DNA from: an uncultured Burkholderiales bacterium
Lineage (GTDB): Bacteria; Pseudomonadota; Gammaproteobacteria; Burkholderiales; Burkholderiaceae_E
Assembly: GCA_903898725.1 (NCBI GenBank)
Contig: CAIUGQ010000176.1
Location: forward strand, 1 to 13,529
Length of the DNA: 13,529 bases
Direction of reading: 5' to 3'
Part shown: piece after piece, positions 6,125 to 12,877 of the stretch
Numbering within the stretch: the stretch's first letter is position 1
How the letters are laid out: each line of letters begins with the position of its first letter
Position numbers and translations under genes: made by a program
The notes under the pieces: generated by a model
The model's input: the letters and a program-made list of their open reading frames with translations, nothing else
Database searches by the model: none
Told to the model about the DNA's origin: nothing

Positions 6125-7924
6125 CTAGGCAGGCAAGCCCGATTCGCGCATCGCCTGCGCGATCAGACGCCCCAGCGGCCGTTCGGCGATCGGCGATCGG
6201 GCCAGCCAGGTGTCGACCGTCATGGCCGGGTCCAGCGCCCTCATTTCCGATACCGCCTGACGTGCTTCGGTCATGTGGCCCAGACGCCAATTCGCGACGA
6301 TGAGGACGCGCAGGGTCGAGGCATGCAACCGGTTCGCGCGGTAGGAGCGCAGCGCGTACTGCAGTGCCTTCGTCGGTTCGTCAGCCGAGAGGGCTGCGGT
6401 ACCCGCCAACGAATCGAAATAGAAGCGCAGGGGATCGATCGGAGACAGCCGCCCCGCTCGAAGCGTGTCGCGCATCGCCGCGCTGCCTCGATCCGCGAAG
6501 GCATGCAGCACCCCGCGGTTCGCCAGGGCCATCGGCTCGTTCGGATTCGATGCGAGCGCGAGCTCGAACCGCTCGGCCGCGACATCGAAGCGGCGCTTGA
6601 AATGTGTTTCGACCACGCCGTCGATGGCGAGCGCGAGCGCGCAGTACGGATCGAGGTCGAGCGCCCGCCGGGAATGATCCGCTGCGCGTGATGCGTCGGC
6701 GGCGGGGTCGGGCGAGCGCCCCTGGACCCAGCGCAGGACGTACCACTGCGCCAGCCAGGCGCGTGGCGTCGGATGGCGCGGTGCGCGGTCGGCCACGGCC
6801 TCGAGCGCGAGCCGCGCACGGTCGAAGTCCGTCGTCGACAGGCGGTACATCGAGGCGACCGCGGCGAGCATCAGCGTGTAGGTCTCGAGGGTCGGCATCG
6901 CATTCGTCCTGACCAGCTCGAGGGCGCGCGACAGCAGCGCCGTGCGGATGCGCTCGACGACGGTCTCGAACATCGGAGAGGTGCCCCACACGACGTCGGC
7001 CAGTCGGGCGTGCATGGTCTCGGTCCAGACGACCCGCGCGGTCCTGACTTCGCAGAGCTCCGCGGTGACCGAGGTTCGAGCGCCGGCCGTGCGGCAGTGC
7101 CCGGTGACGATGTAGTCGGCGCCGATGCGCCGGGCGAGCACCGATGCCGCTTCGCCCCTGCCTGCCAGCAGGGTCGTCGACATCCGGGAGATGACGTCGA
7201 GGTCCTGCGACTGCGACAGCGCGTTGATGAGGCCTTCGGCGATGACCTCGCCGAGCACGGCCTGGTCGGAGGTGATCCCGCGTCCGTCGAACGGGATCAC
7301 GGCGACCACCGGACGCAGCGAGACCTCGCCGCCGTGCCGCTCGATCACCGGTTCGGGCCCGGGCGGGCCGATCCGGAACGCGCGCACCGGCTGCTCGATG
7401 TGCTTGAGGTAGCACTCGCCCAGGTCCTCGATCTCCCCGTCCAGGGTGTCGACCACCTGCTCGCGCACCTGGGCCGAGATGACGATCTCGCCGGGCCCGG
7501 CGAGCGTGGTGAGGCGCGCCGCGAGATTCACGTCGCGACCGTACACGTCCAGCCCGTCGGCGAAGTGCTCGCCGCTGTGTGCACCGATGCGCAGCCAGGT
7601 GCGACGCTCCCGCGGCACGGCCTCGTCGAGGCGAGCCGATGCCCGCTGGACGGCGAAGGCGGCGGTGATCGCGCGCGGCGCATCATCGAAGGCGAGCATC
7701 ATCCCGTCGCCGAGGCTCTTGACGAGCCGCCCGCCACTGCCGGGGAGCACACCTCGCACGACCGCATCGACGAGTGCCTGCCAGCGCGCCACCGCGCCCG
7801 CCTCGTCCTGCTCCATGAGCCGCACCGACTCCACCACGTCGACCACGACGATGGTGCCGCGCCGCCGCCCGGCTGCGTGGCCGACGAGCGCATCGATCGA
7901 ATCGGGAGCCGGGTGCCGTTCCAT
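6125..7924 (-). CDS. Class III adenylate/guanylate cyclase with TolB-like and TPR domains
   Basis: A 599-residue protein from ATG 7924; an in-frame GTG at 7966 would add 14 residues, and neither has a clear binding site. Residues about 22-185 are a class III cyclase domain with metal-binding Asp29 (Val-Val-Asp-Val-Val-Glu-Ser) and Asp73 (Leu-Gly-Asp-Gly), a Lys69 in the position linked to adenine choice, and Asn133/Arg137 in Val-Asn-Leu-Ala-Ala-Arg, so it should be active; cAMP is the likely product. Residues about 204-310 resemble the TolB-like domain common in such cyclases (Val-Ala-Val-Ile-Pro-Phe, then Glu-Val-Ile-Ala-Glu-Gly-Leu). Residues about 365-565 are TPR-type helices. No membrane segment: cytosolic. 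It is the first gene of the operon with the PAP2-fold and protease genes and is divergent from a Crp-type regulator. Confidence 0.93.
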   Translation of the reverse strand: MERHPAPDSIDALVGHAAGRRRGTIVVVDVVESVRLMEQDEAGAVARWQALVDAVVRGVLPGSGGRLVKSLGDGMMLAFDDAPRAITAAFAVQRASARLDEAVPRERRTWLRIGAHSGEHFADGLDVYGRDVNLAARLTTLAGPGEIVISAQVREQVVDTLDGEIEDLGECYLKHIEQPVRAFRIGPPGPEPVIERHGGEVSLRPVVAVIPFDGRGITSDQAVLGEVIAEGLINALSQSQDLDVISRMSTTLLAGRGEAASVLARRIGADYIVTGHCRTAGARTSVTAELCEVRTARVVWTETMHARLADVVWGTSPMFETVVERIRTALLSRALELVRTNAMPTLETYTLMLAAVASMYRLSTTDFDRARLALEAVADRAPRHPTPRAWLAQWYVLRWVQGRSPDPAADASRAADHSRRALDLDPYCALALAIDGVVETHFKRRFDVAAERFELALASNPNEPMALANRGVLHAFADRGSAAMRDTLRAGRLSPIDPLRFYFDSLAGTAALSADEPTKALQYALRSYRANRLHASTLRVLIVANWRLGHMTEARQAVSEMRALDPAMTVDTWLARSPIAERPLGRLIAQAMRESGLPA

Positions 7925-8008
7925 CGCCGCCAGGACCGTTCGTGAAGGTCGGCCCGGTACGCGCACCGCCCGCGGCGGCCGCTGCAGGGCGAACCGCAGA
8001 CCGCGCCG

Positions 8009-8037
8009 ATTGTAAGGACGCCGACACCGTTTGGCAC
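8009..8037 (-). promoter_or_regulatory. Predicted promoter of the cyclase-PAP2-protease operon
   Basis: Reading the - strand, GTGCCA (8037-8032, 4 of 6 consensus bases) is followed after 17 bases by TACAAT (8014-8009, 5 of 6). Transcription would begin near 8002, giving a leader of about 78 bases before the ATG at 7924; it would also include the alternative GTG at 7966. An inverted repeat at 8041-8057 sits immediately upstream, centred near -47. This is the best-matching promoter in the divergent region. Confidence 0.5.
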
Positions 8038-8040
8038 GAT

Positions 8041-8057
8041 TGTCCCGCTGCGTGACA
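8041..8057. promoter_or_regulatory. Imperfect inverted repeat TGTCCC-N5-GTGACA, possible regulator site
   Basis: Arms match at five of six positions. It lies between the cyclase promoter and the start of the Crp-type gene at 8089, the natural place for autoregulation or activation of the operon. Its right arm contains the GTGA core that CRP recognition helices prefer, but the arrangement is not the standard TGTGA-N6-TCACA, so assignment to the neighbouring regulator is tentative. Confidence 0.3.
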
Positions 8058-8088
8058 CTATCGACTCCTCCCCCAATCGGTCGAATCC

Positions 8089-8748
8089 GTGCTGAATCCG
8101 TCCGGCACTGATCCCTTCGGCTCTGTCACCGACCCCTCCCTGCGCGCCCTCGCCGAGCGCGGGGTCGTGCGGCGCTACCGCCGAGGCACCATCGTCATCG
8201 ACGAAGGTGACACCGGCGATACCCTGTTCGTCGTATTGACGGGGCGGCTGCGTGTGTTCTCCTCCGGCGGCGACGGTGCCCGCGACCGCGAGGTGACCTT
8301 CAACGTCCACGGGCCGGGCGAGTGCGTGGGCGAGATGTCGCTCGACGGCGGGCCGCGCTCGGCGAGCGTCATCACGGTCGAGCCCAGCACCTGCTCGGTG
8401 ATCACCCGCGCGACGCTGCGCGAGCAGATCGCCCGCGACCCGGACCTGGCGCTGCTGCTGATCTCGCGGGTGATCCGCCGCGCGCGGCTGGCCACCGAGT
8501 CGGCGCGCGGCATGGCCACGCTCGACGTCTACGGGCGGCTGGTGCGCCGTCTCGAGGCACTCGCGGTCGACGACGGCACGGGGCGCCGCCGCGTGCCGGA
8601 GCGCACCACGCACGCGATGCTCGCCAGCGAGATCGGCTGCTCGCGCGAGATGGTGAGCCGCCTGCTCAAGGACCTGACGGGGGGCGGCTACGTGGGCGTC
8701 GAGGACCGGCGCCTGGTGCTGCTCAGGGCGCTGCCGCGCTCGTGGTGA
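8089..8748 (+). CDS. Crp/Fnr-family transcriptional regulator, likely cAMP-responsive
   Basis: A 219-residue regulator starting at GTG (no good binding site; an in-frame stop at 8053-8055 prevents a much longer form). Residues about 15-120 are a cyclic-nucleotide-binding barrel; the phosphate cassette is intact, Gly81-Glu82 through Pro89-Arg90-Ser91-Ala-Ser-Val, matching residues that hold cAMP in E. coli CRP. There is no cysteine cluster for an iron-sulphur centre, so it is not FNR. Residues about 125-145 form the dimer helix. The winged helix has Cys-Ser-Arg186-Glu187-Met-Val-Ser-Arg191, keeping the Arg, Glu and Arg with which CRP reads GTGA. It is divergent from an adenylate cyclase, which suggests a local cAMP circuit; its 3' end overlaps the convergent SAF-domain gene by 26 bases. 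Confidence 0.9.
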   Translation: MLNPSGTDPFGSVTDPSLRALAERGVVRRYRRGTIVIDEGDTGDTLFVVLTGRLRVFSSGGDGARDREVTFNVHGPGECVGEMSLDGGPRSASVITVEPSTCSVITRATLREQIARDPDLALLLISRVIRRARLATESARGMATLDVYGRLVRRLEALAVDDGTGRRRVPERTTHAMLASEIGCSREMVSRLLKDLTGGGYVGVEDRRLVLLRALPRSW

Positions 8749-9916
8749 GGCCGGGCGCGCACAGCGCCCGCACGATGTCGACGAGCGCCGGATCGGGCAG
8801 CTCGACGTCGTCCCACTGCAGCACCTCCCCGGCCTCGACGGTCCGGCGCAACACCGCCGGCTGCAGCACGCCGATCGGCACGTGGCCGGGCGCCTCGTCG
8901 AAGCGGACCGCCTCGCCGCGGACCTGGAAGCTGCCGATGCCGCGCTCGATCCGCGTGCCGGCCAGGAGCCTGCGCTTGGCCACCGCGGCCACCGAGACCG
9001 TCGGCCGCGCGCTGTTGTGGATCAGCGGTCCGTCGCCGCGCAGCACGCGGCGCACGGTGCGCACCGCCTCGAGGGTGACGAGGTGCTGCGGGTTCGTCAC
9101 CACGTAGTACGGGCCGTCGCCGAGCTTGAAGTAGCGCAGCGCCTCGGCCTGGGCCGGATCGTGCGTGCCGGCGATGAACACCCCGGGCACCTGGGTGCGC
9201 GAGACGAGGAAGTCGGCGATCGGCGCGCCGACCTGCTCGTCGGCGAGGCGCGCGAGGTCCCGCGCGGCGGGTTCGGTGTCGTCGCGCGCCCAGCCCTCGA
9301 GGCCGCGGCGCGAGATCGTCGCACCGAACGCGTTGGCCACCAGCGCCTGCTCGATCTGGATCTTGGTGCCGTCGGTGGCGGCCACGGTCTGCGCGAGGCT
9401 CAGGCCCTGGCGCTGCGCCCAGCGGGCCATCTCGGCCGGCGTCGGATCGAGGTTCAGGAACCCCTTCATGTTGCCGTAGACCAGCGGCTCGAAGCCCATG
9501 TCGAGCACCCGCTCGCGCAGCGCCGCGAGCACGCCCGGCTGGTCGCCCTCGGCCTCGGTGAGCAGGCCGCGGCCGACGAAGTGCGAGCCCGCGGTGACGT
9601 GGAACTCGGCGTCGAGCGTGACCACCGGCCGGCCCGCCTCGAAGGCGCGCGTCACCACGGCGGCCGCGTGTTTCGGATCGCCGCTGCACTCGAACACCAG
9701 GTCGCAGCCGTCGACCAGCGCATCGAGCGAGCGGGTCAGCCGATCGGCCGCGGGATGCTCGAGCGCATGCGCATCGCGCCGGGTGAGCACGTGCGAGACC
9801 TCGAGGTCGTCGCAGCGCGGCCCGCGCAGCGCACGCACCAGGCTGCGCGACACGAAGCCGGTGCCGACGACACCGATCCGGGCGCGGCGGCCCTCGACGA
9901 GCGGCACCGCGCTCAA
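8723..9916 (-). CDS. NAD(P)-dependent oxidoreductase of homoserine-dehydrogenase type with C-terminal SAF domain
   Basis: A 397-residue protein. I chose the TTG at 9916 because it overlaps the methyltransferase stop as TTGA and has GAGG four bases upstream; GTG at 9907 is the alternative. Residues 13-25 are a Rossmann nucleotide-binding loop (Gly-Val-Val-Gly-Thr-Gly-Phe-Val-Ser), with a Cys-Ser-Gly-Asp after the following strands (77-80) as in homoserine dehydrogenase-like enzymes. Residues about 308-377 resemble a SAF domain (Val-Ala-Lys-Arg-Arg-Leu-Leu-Ala-Gly, then Ile-Gly-Val-Leu and Trp-Asp-Asp-Val), a beta-clip fold found in sialate synthases and altronate dehydratases. With the upstream C-methyltransferase it probably acts on a nucleotide-linked or surface sugar; the substrate is not known. 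It converges on the Crp gene, sharing 26 bases. Confidence 0.85.
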   Translation of the reverse strand: MSAVPLVEGRRARIGVVGTGFVSRSLVRALRGPRCDDLEVSHVLTRRDAHALEHPAADRLTRSLDALVDGCDLVFECSGDPKHAAAVVTRAFEAGRPVVTLDAEFHVTAGSHFVGRGLLTEAEGDQPGVLAALRERVLDMGFEPLVYGNMKGFLNLDPTPAEMARWAQRQGLSLAQTVAATDGTKIQIEQALVANAFGATISRRGLEGWARDDTEPAARDLARLADEQVGAPIADFLVSRTQVPGVFIAGTHDPAQAEALRYFKLGDGPYYVVTNPQHLVTLEAVRTVRRVLRGDGPLIHNSARPTVSVAAVAKRRLLAGTRIERGIGSFQVRGEAVRFDEAPGHVPIGVLQPAVLRRTVEAGEVLQWDDVELPDPALVDIVRALCAPGLTTSAAAP

Positions 9917-11283
9917 AAGACCTCGACCTGCGGCGTCAGCACGACGAAGCGTCCGCCCCAGTCGCGGATGTCCGCGAAGCGGCGCACGAACTCGTCGCGC
10001 CAGTTCCAGGGCAGGATCACCAGGTAGTCGGGCCGGGTCTCGGCGAGCCGCCCGGCCCCCACCACCGGGATGTGCGTGCCGGGCAGCAGCCGGCCCTGCT
10101 TGCTCGGCGTGTCGTCGACCACGTAGTCGATGAAGTCGGTGCGCACGCCGCCGTAGTTCAGCAGCGTGTTGCCCTTGGCGGCCGCGCCGCAGGCGGCGAT
10201 CGACCTGCCCTCGTTCTTGGCGTCGATCAGGAAGGACAGCATGCCGCGCTTCATCCGGCGGCAGGCGTCGTCGAACGAGCGCCAGGTCGCCGGTTCGAGC
10301 AGCCCCGCGTCGTGCTCGCGCGCGAGCAGCTCGATGACCCGGACACTGCGCGGGTGCCTTCCGGTGGCCGCGGGCTGCGCATACACGCGCAGCGAGCCGC
10401 CGTGCGTGGGCAGCTCCTCGACATCGAACACGGCCAGCCCGCGCGAGGCCAGGATCCGCATGAAGGTCGTCAGCGAGTGGTAGTAGAAGTGCTCGTGGTA
10501 GATCGTGTCGAACTGGCGGTGGTTCAGCAGGTTCAGCAGGTGGTGGAACTCGAAGGTGGCCACGCCGCGCGGCGCGAGCAGGATCCGGAAGCCTTCGACG
10601 AAATCCAGCAGGTCGGGCACGTGCGCGACGACGTTGTTGGCCGGCATGAGGTCGGCGACGACACCCTGCTCGCGCAGCCGGCGTGCGAGCTGCGCGCCGA
10701 AGAACGCCTGGACCACCTCGATGCCGAGCGCCTCGGCCGCGAGGGCGGTGCCCGCCGTCGGCTCGATGCCGAGCGAGGGGATGCCGCGCTCGCGAAACCA
10801 GCGCAGCAGGTAGCCGTCGTTGCTCGCGACCTCGACGACGCGGCTCGAGGCGTCGAGCCCGAAGCGCTCGATGCTCGCGTCGGCATAGCGGCGAGCATGC
10901 TCGAGCCACGGCCCCGAGGTCGACGAGAAGTACGGATAGTCGGAGGTGAAGATGTGGTCGGCCGACTCGACCTGCTGCGTCTGCACCAGGCCGCAGGCAT
11001 CGCACACCAGCGCGCGCAGCGGATGGAAGGGCTCGGTGGCGAGGGCCTGGTCGGCGCTCGGGAAGGCGTTCGACAGCGGCTGCATCCCGAGGTCGGCCAC
11101 CAGCCGCGACAGCGGTTCGCCGCAGCAGCGGCATCGAAAGGGGGCGAGGGCCCGCTCGGCAAGGTCGGCGACCTGGCGGCGGGCATCGAGCAGATCGATC
11201 GGGGAGCGCTCGAGGTCGGGGGGGTCGCTCTCGGTCGGCGAGAGCTCGACGCCGGAGCGGTCGAAGGCGGCGACAGGGGTCAT
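9913..11283 (-). CDS. SAM-dependent C-methyltransferase, zinc-binding TylC3/NovU type
   Basis: A 456-residue enzyme with the three-part layout of sugar C-methyltransferases. Residues about 51-104 form the N-terminal zinc domain with Cys51/Cys54 (Cys-Arg-Cys-Cys-Gly) and Cys94/Cys97 (Cys-Asp-Ala-Cys-Gly). Residues about 148-250 bind SAM (Val-Glu-Val-Ala-Ser-Asn-Asp-Gly-Tyr-Leu-Leu at 150-160). The active-site segment Tyr262-His-Glu-His-Phe-Tyr-Tyr-His matches TylC3-like enzymes, and residues about 290-456 are the C-terminal methyltransferase-associated domain (Gly-Ala-Ala-Ala-Lys-Gly-Asn-Thr at 366-373). It is about 45 residues longer than usual at the N-terminus, and the real start could be later, though I see no better ATG or GTG. 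It transfers methyl groups to a carbon of an NDP-keto-sugar in known cases. Co-transcribed with the SAF-domain oxidoreductase through a TTGA overlap. Confidence 0.92.
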   Translation of the reverse strand: MTPVAAFDRSGVELSPTESDPPDLERSPIDLLDARRQVADLAERALAPFRCRCCGEPLSRLVADLGMQPLSNAFPSADQALATEPFHPLRALVCDACGLVQTQQVESADHIFTSDYPYFSSTSGPWLEHARRYADASIERFGLDASSRVVEVASNDGYLLRWFRERGIPSLGIEPTAGTALAAEALGIEVVQAFFGAQLARRLREQGVVADLMPANNVVAHVPDLLDFVEGFRILLAPRGVATFEFHHLLNLLNHRQFDTIYHEHFYYHSLTTFMRILASRGLAVFDVEELPTHGGSLRVYAQPAATGRHPRSVRVIELLAREHDAGLLEPATWRSFDDACRRMKRGMLSFLIDAKNEGRSIAACGAAAKGNTLLNYGGVRTDFIDYVVDDTPSKQGRLLPGTHIPVVGAGRLAETRPDYLVILPWNWRDEFVRRFADIRDWGGRFVVLTPQVEVF

Positions 11284-11320
11284 TGCGGTGGGCGTCTTCG
11301 TCGTGGAGGGACCGCGGTGC

Positions 11321-11338
11321 CCGGGCCGCTCGGCCCGG
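11321..11338. other. Perfect GC-rich hairpin in the divergent methyltransferase/SDR region
   Basis: CCGGGCC and GGCCCGG pair perfectly over seven bases around a four-base loop. It lies 38-55 bases upstream of the methyltransferase ATG, in its probable leader. The whole gap 11284-11522 holds no gene I can support; a 12-bp palindrome CCGCCCGGGCGG sits at 11369-11380, and TATCCT at 11489-11494 is a possible -10 for the SDR gene. GC-rich symmetry of this size can arise by chance. Confidence 0.3.
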
Positions 11339-11522
11339 TGCGTCTGTCGCGTGAACCCACTATCCGCGCCGCCCGGGCGGGGCGACGGTGCCGCTCACGA
11401 GGCGCGGTGCGCGCCTACGGACCCACGCGACCGCCCGGGTCGCCGCCGTCGGAGCCCGCCCCCTGCGGCGCACCGGCGTGCCCGGCCGTATCCTTGCGCC
11501 TCCACAACACGGAGAGGGCATC

Positions 11523-12374
11523 GTGGTCCGACAGGACGGCAGGCTCGCATCGGTCACCCGCGCATCGCGCGGCGGGGGCCGGTCCATCGCGCAGACACGG
11601 GCACCGGCGGGCGACGCGGCGCGAGCGATGCCCGAGGCGCGCGGCGCGGTCGTGGTCGGCGCCTCGGGCGGGCTGGGCGCCGCCTTCGTCGACGCGCTGG
11701 CCGCGCGCGGCGAGGTGTCGACGGTGCTCGCACTGTCGCGCTCGGGGCCGCTCGACGAGAGCGCGGCCGGGCCCGGTTCGGCCCGCATCGTGCGTGCCCG
11801 CATCGACCTCACCGACGAGGCCAGCATCGCCGCGGCCGCCGCGCTCGCGCGCACGCTGGCGCCGCCGCGCTGGGTGATCGTCGCCACCGGCCTGCTGCAC
11901 GCGCCCGACGGACTGCGGCCAGAGAAGTCGCTGGCGATGCTCGACGGCGCGCGGATGGCGCGGCTCTTCGCGGTGAACGCGACCGGCCCGGCGCTGGTCG
12001 CCAAGCACTTCCTGCCCCTGATGCCCCGCGAGGGCCGCGCGGTGTTCGCGGCGGTCTCGGCGCGGGTGGGGTCGATCTCGGACAACCGGCTCGGCGGCTG
12101 GTACGGCTACCGGGCCTCGAAGGCGGCGCTCAACATGCTGCTGCGGACCGCGGCCATCGAGTGGGCGCGCACCGCCCGCGAAGGCGTGTGCGTGGGCCTG
12201 CATCCGGGGACGGTCGACACCGCGCTGTCGCGCCCGTTCCAGGGCGGCGTGCCCGAGGGCCGGCTGTTCGATGCGGCCGACTCGGCGGCGAAGCTGCTCG
12301 CGGTGCTCGACGGGCTCGGCCCAGCCGACAGCGGCCGGGTGTTCGCCTGGGACGGGACGGAAGTGCCCGCCTGA
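11523..12374 (+). CDS. Short-chain dehydrogenase/reductase (SDR), CsgA/C-factor-like
   Basis: A 283-residue SDR if read from GTG at 11523, chosen for the GGAGAGGG at 11511-11518. The Rossmann loop begins only near residue 46 (Gly-Ala-Ser-Gly-Gly-Leu-Gly), so ATG at 11628 is a credible alternative giving a standard-length SDR of 248 residues. Motifs of the classical family are intact: Asn152-Ala-Thr-Gly, catalytic Ser179, Tyr196 and Lys200 (Tyr-Arg-Ala-Ser-Lys), and a Pro-Gly-Thr-Val-Asp-Thr after the sixth strand. The conserved Ser-Asp-Asn-Arg-Leu-Gly-Gly-Trp before the tyrosine is typical of the C-factor-like SDRs. Substrate cannot be told from sequence. The gene is divergent from the methyltransferase, and its 3' end faces the biotin carrier gene across a tandem repeat. 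Confidence 0.9.
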   Translation: MVRQDGRLASVTRASRGGGRSIAQTRAPAGDAARAMPEARGAVVVGASGGLGAAFVDALAARGEVSTVLALSRSGPLDESAAGPGSARIVRARIDLTDEASIAAAAALARTLAPPRWVIVATGLLHAPDGLRPEKSLAMLDGARMARLFAVNATGPALVAKHFLPLMPREGRAVFAAVSARVGSISDNRLGGWYGYRASKAALNMLLRTAAIEWARTAREGVCVGLHPGTVDTALSRPFQGGVPEGRLFDAADSAAKLLAVLDGLGPADSGRVFAWDGTEVPA

Positions 12375-12375
12375 C

Positions 12376-12427
12376 GGTGGCCCGGGGTGGCCCGGGGTGG
12401 CCCGGGGTGGCCTGGGGTGGCCGGGGC
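12376..12427. repeat. 10-bp tandem repeat, about five copies
   Basis: The unit GGTGGCCCGG recurs with exact 10-base period just after the SDR stop; the last copies differ by single bases (CCTGG for CCCGG, then a shortened end). It fills most of the 75 bases between two convergent genes. A 10-bp period equals about one helical turn. No hairpin with a T run is visible, so it is not an obvious intrinsic terminator. Confidence 0.9.
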
Positions 12428-12449
12428 TGACCCGAGCGCGGTCGCCCGC

Positions 12450-12662
12450 CTACGCGAGCACGACGACCACCGCGCCCTCGGCGATCCGCTCGCCCTCGGC
12501 GACGCGCACCTCGGCCACGGTGCCGGCCGCCGGTGCCTCGACCGGGATCTCCATCTTCATCGACTCGACGATGACCAGCGCGTCGCCGGCGGCCACGCGC
12601 TGTCCGACCGTGACCTCGACCTTCCAGATGCTGCCCGCCACCTCGGTGCGTACCGCCGCCAT
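12450..12662 (-). CDS. Biotin/lipoyl attachment-domain carrier protein (BCCP-like), 70 residues
   Basis: A complete stand-alone biotinyl domain. The biotin acceptor is Lys36 in Glu-Ser-Met-Lys-Met-Glu-Ile-Pro (33-40); the second half carries the symmetric Ala-Gly-Thr-Val turn (46-49) of the flattened beta-barrel. ATG is preceded by AGGGAGA about six bases upstream, so the short form is real and the longer open frame reading through from 13013 is not needed. Met-Lys-Met indicates biotin rather than lipoate. Proteins of this size usually serve as carrier subunits of acyl-CoA or related carboxylases, but no carboxylase or transferase gene lies in the window, so its partner is elsewhere. It is transcribed alone, towards the SDR gene. 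Confidence 0.9.
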   Translation of the reverse strand: MAAVRTEVAGSIWKVEVTVGQRVAAGDALVIVESMKMEIPVEAPAAGTVAEVRVAEGERIAEGAVVVVLA

Positions 12663-12680
12663 CGCCGTCTCCCTGTCTGC

Positions 12681-12720
12681 CCGTGTCCCGGTGTCCGGTA
12701 TCGCCGTATCCCGGTATCCC
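12681..12720 (-). repeat. Degenerate 8-bp tandem repeat in the leader of the biotin carrier gene
   Basis: On the - strand the units read approximately GGATACCG, GGATACGG, CGATACCG, GACACCGG and GACACGGG, ending 19 bases before the ATG at 12662. The run is next to the ribosome binding site and lies in the likely 5' leader; upstream, TACAGT at 12743-12738 is a possible -10 without a good -35. Confidence 0.6.
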
Positions 12721-12877
12721 GCTGGCTGTCCGGCCGCACTGTAGCGCGCCCGGGCGAACCCCGCCCGCCGACCCCATTGCGTGTGGCCCGTGCACTGGAC
12801 GGTACGCCCGTCGGTCCGGCGACGCTGACCGTCGCACGTCGCCGACGGACCGATCCGGACCGTGGCCCAATGACCGG

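Noticed and set aside
6773..7945. A 390-residue + strand open frame
   Set aside because: Antisense to the cyclase, whose metal and substrate residues are intact; no recognisable domain.
8032..8048. TTGGCAC followed by GC, considered as a sigma54 promoter
   Set aside because: The GG and GC elements are 12 bases apart instead of 10 and the second element lacks TTGC.
8089..8748. FNR-type oxygen sensor
   Set aside because: No N-terminal cysteine cluster; the nucleotide-binding cassette matches CRP instead.
10072..11877. A 601-residue + strand open frame through the methyltransferase
   Set aside because: Low-complexity Arg/Ala-rich shadow of a gene whose zinc and SAM motifs are clear on the - strand.
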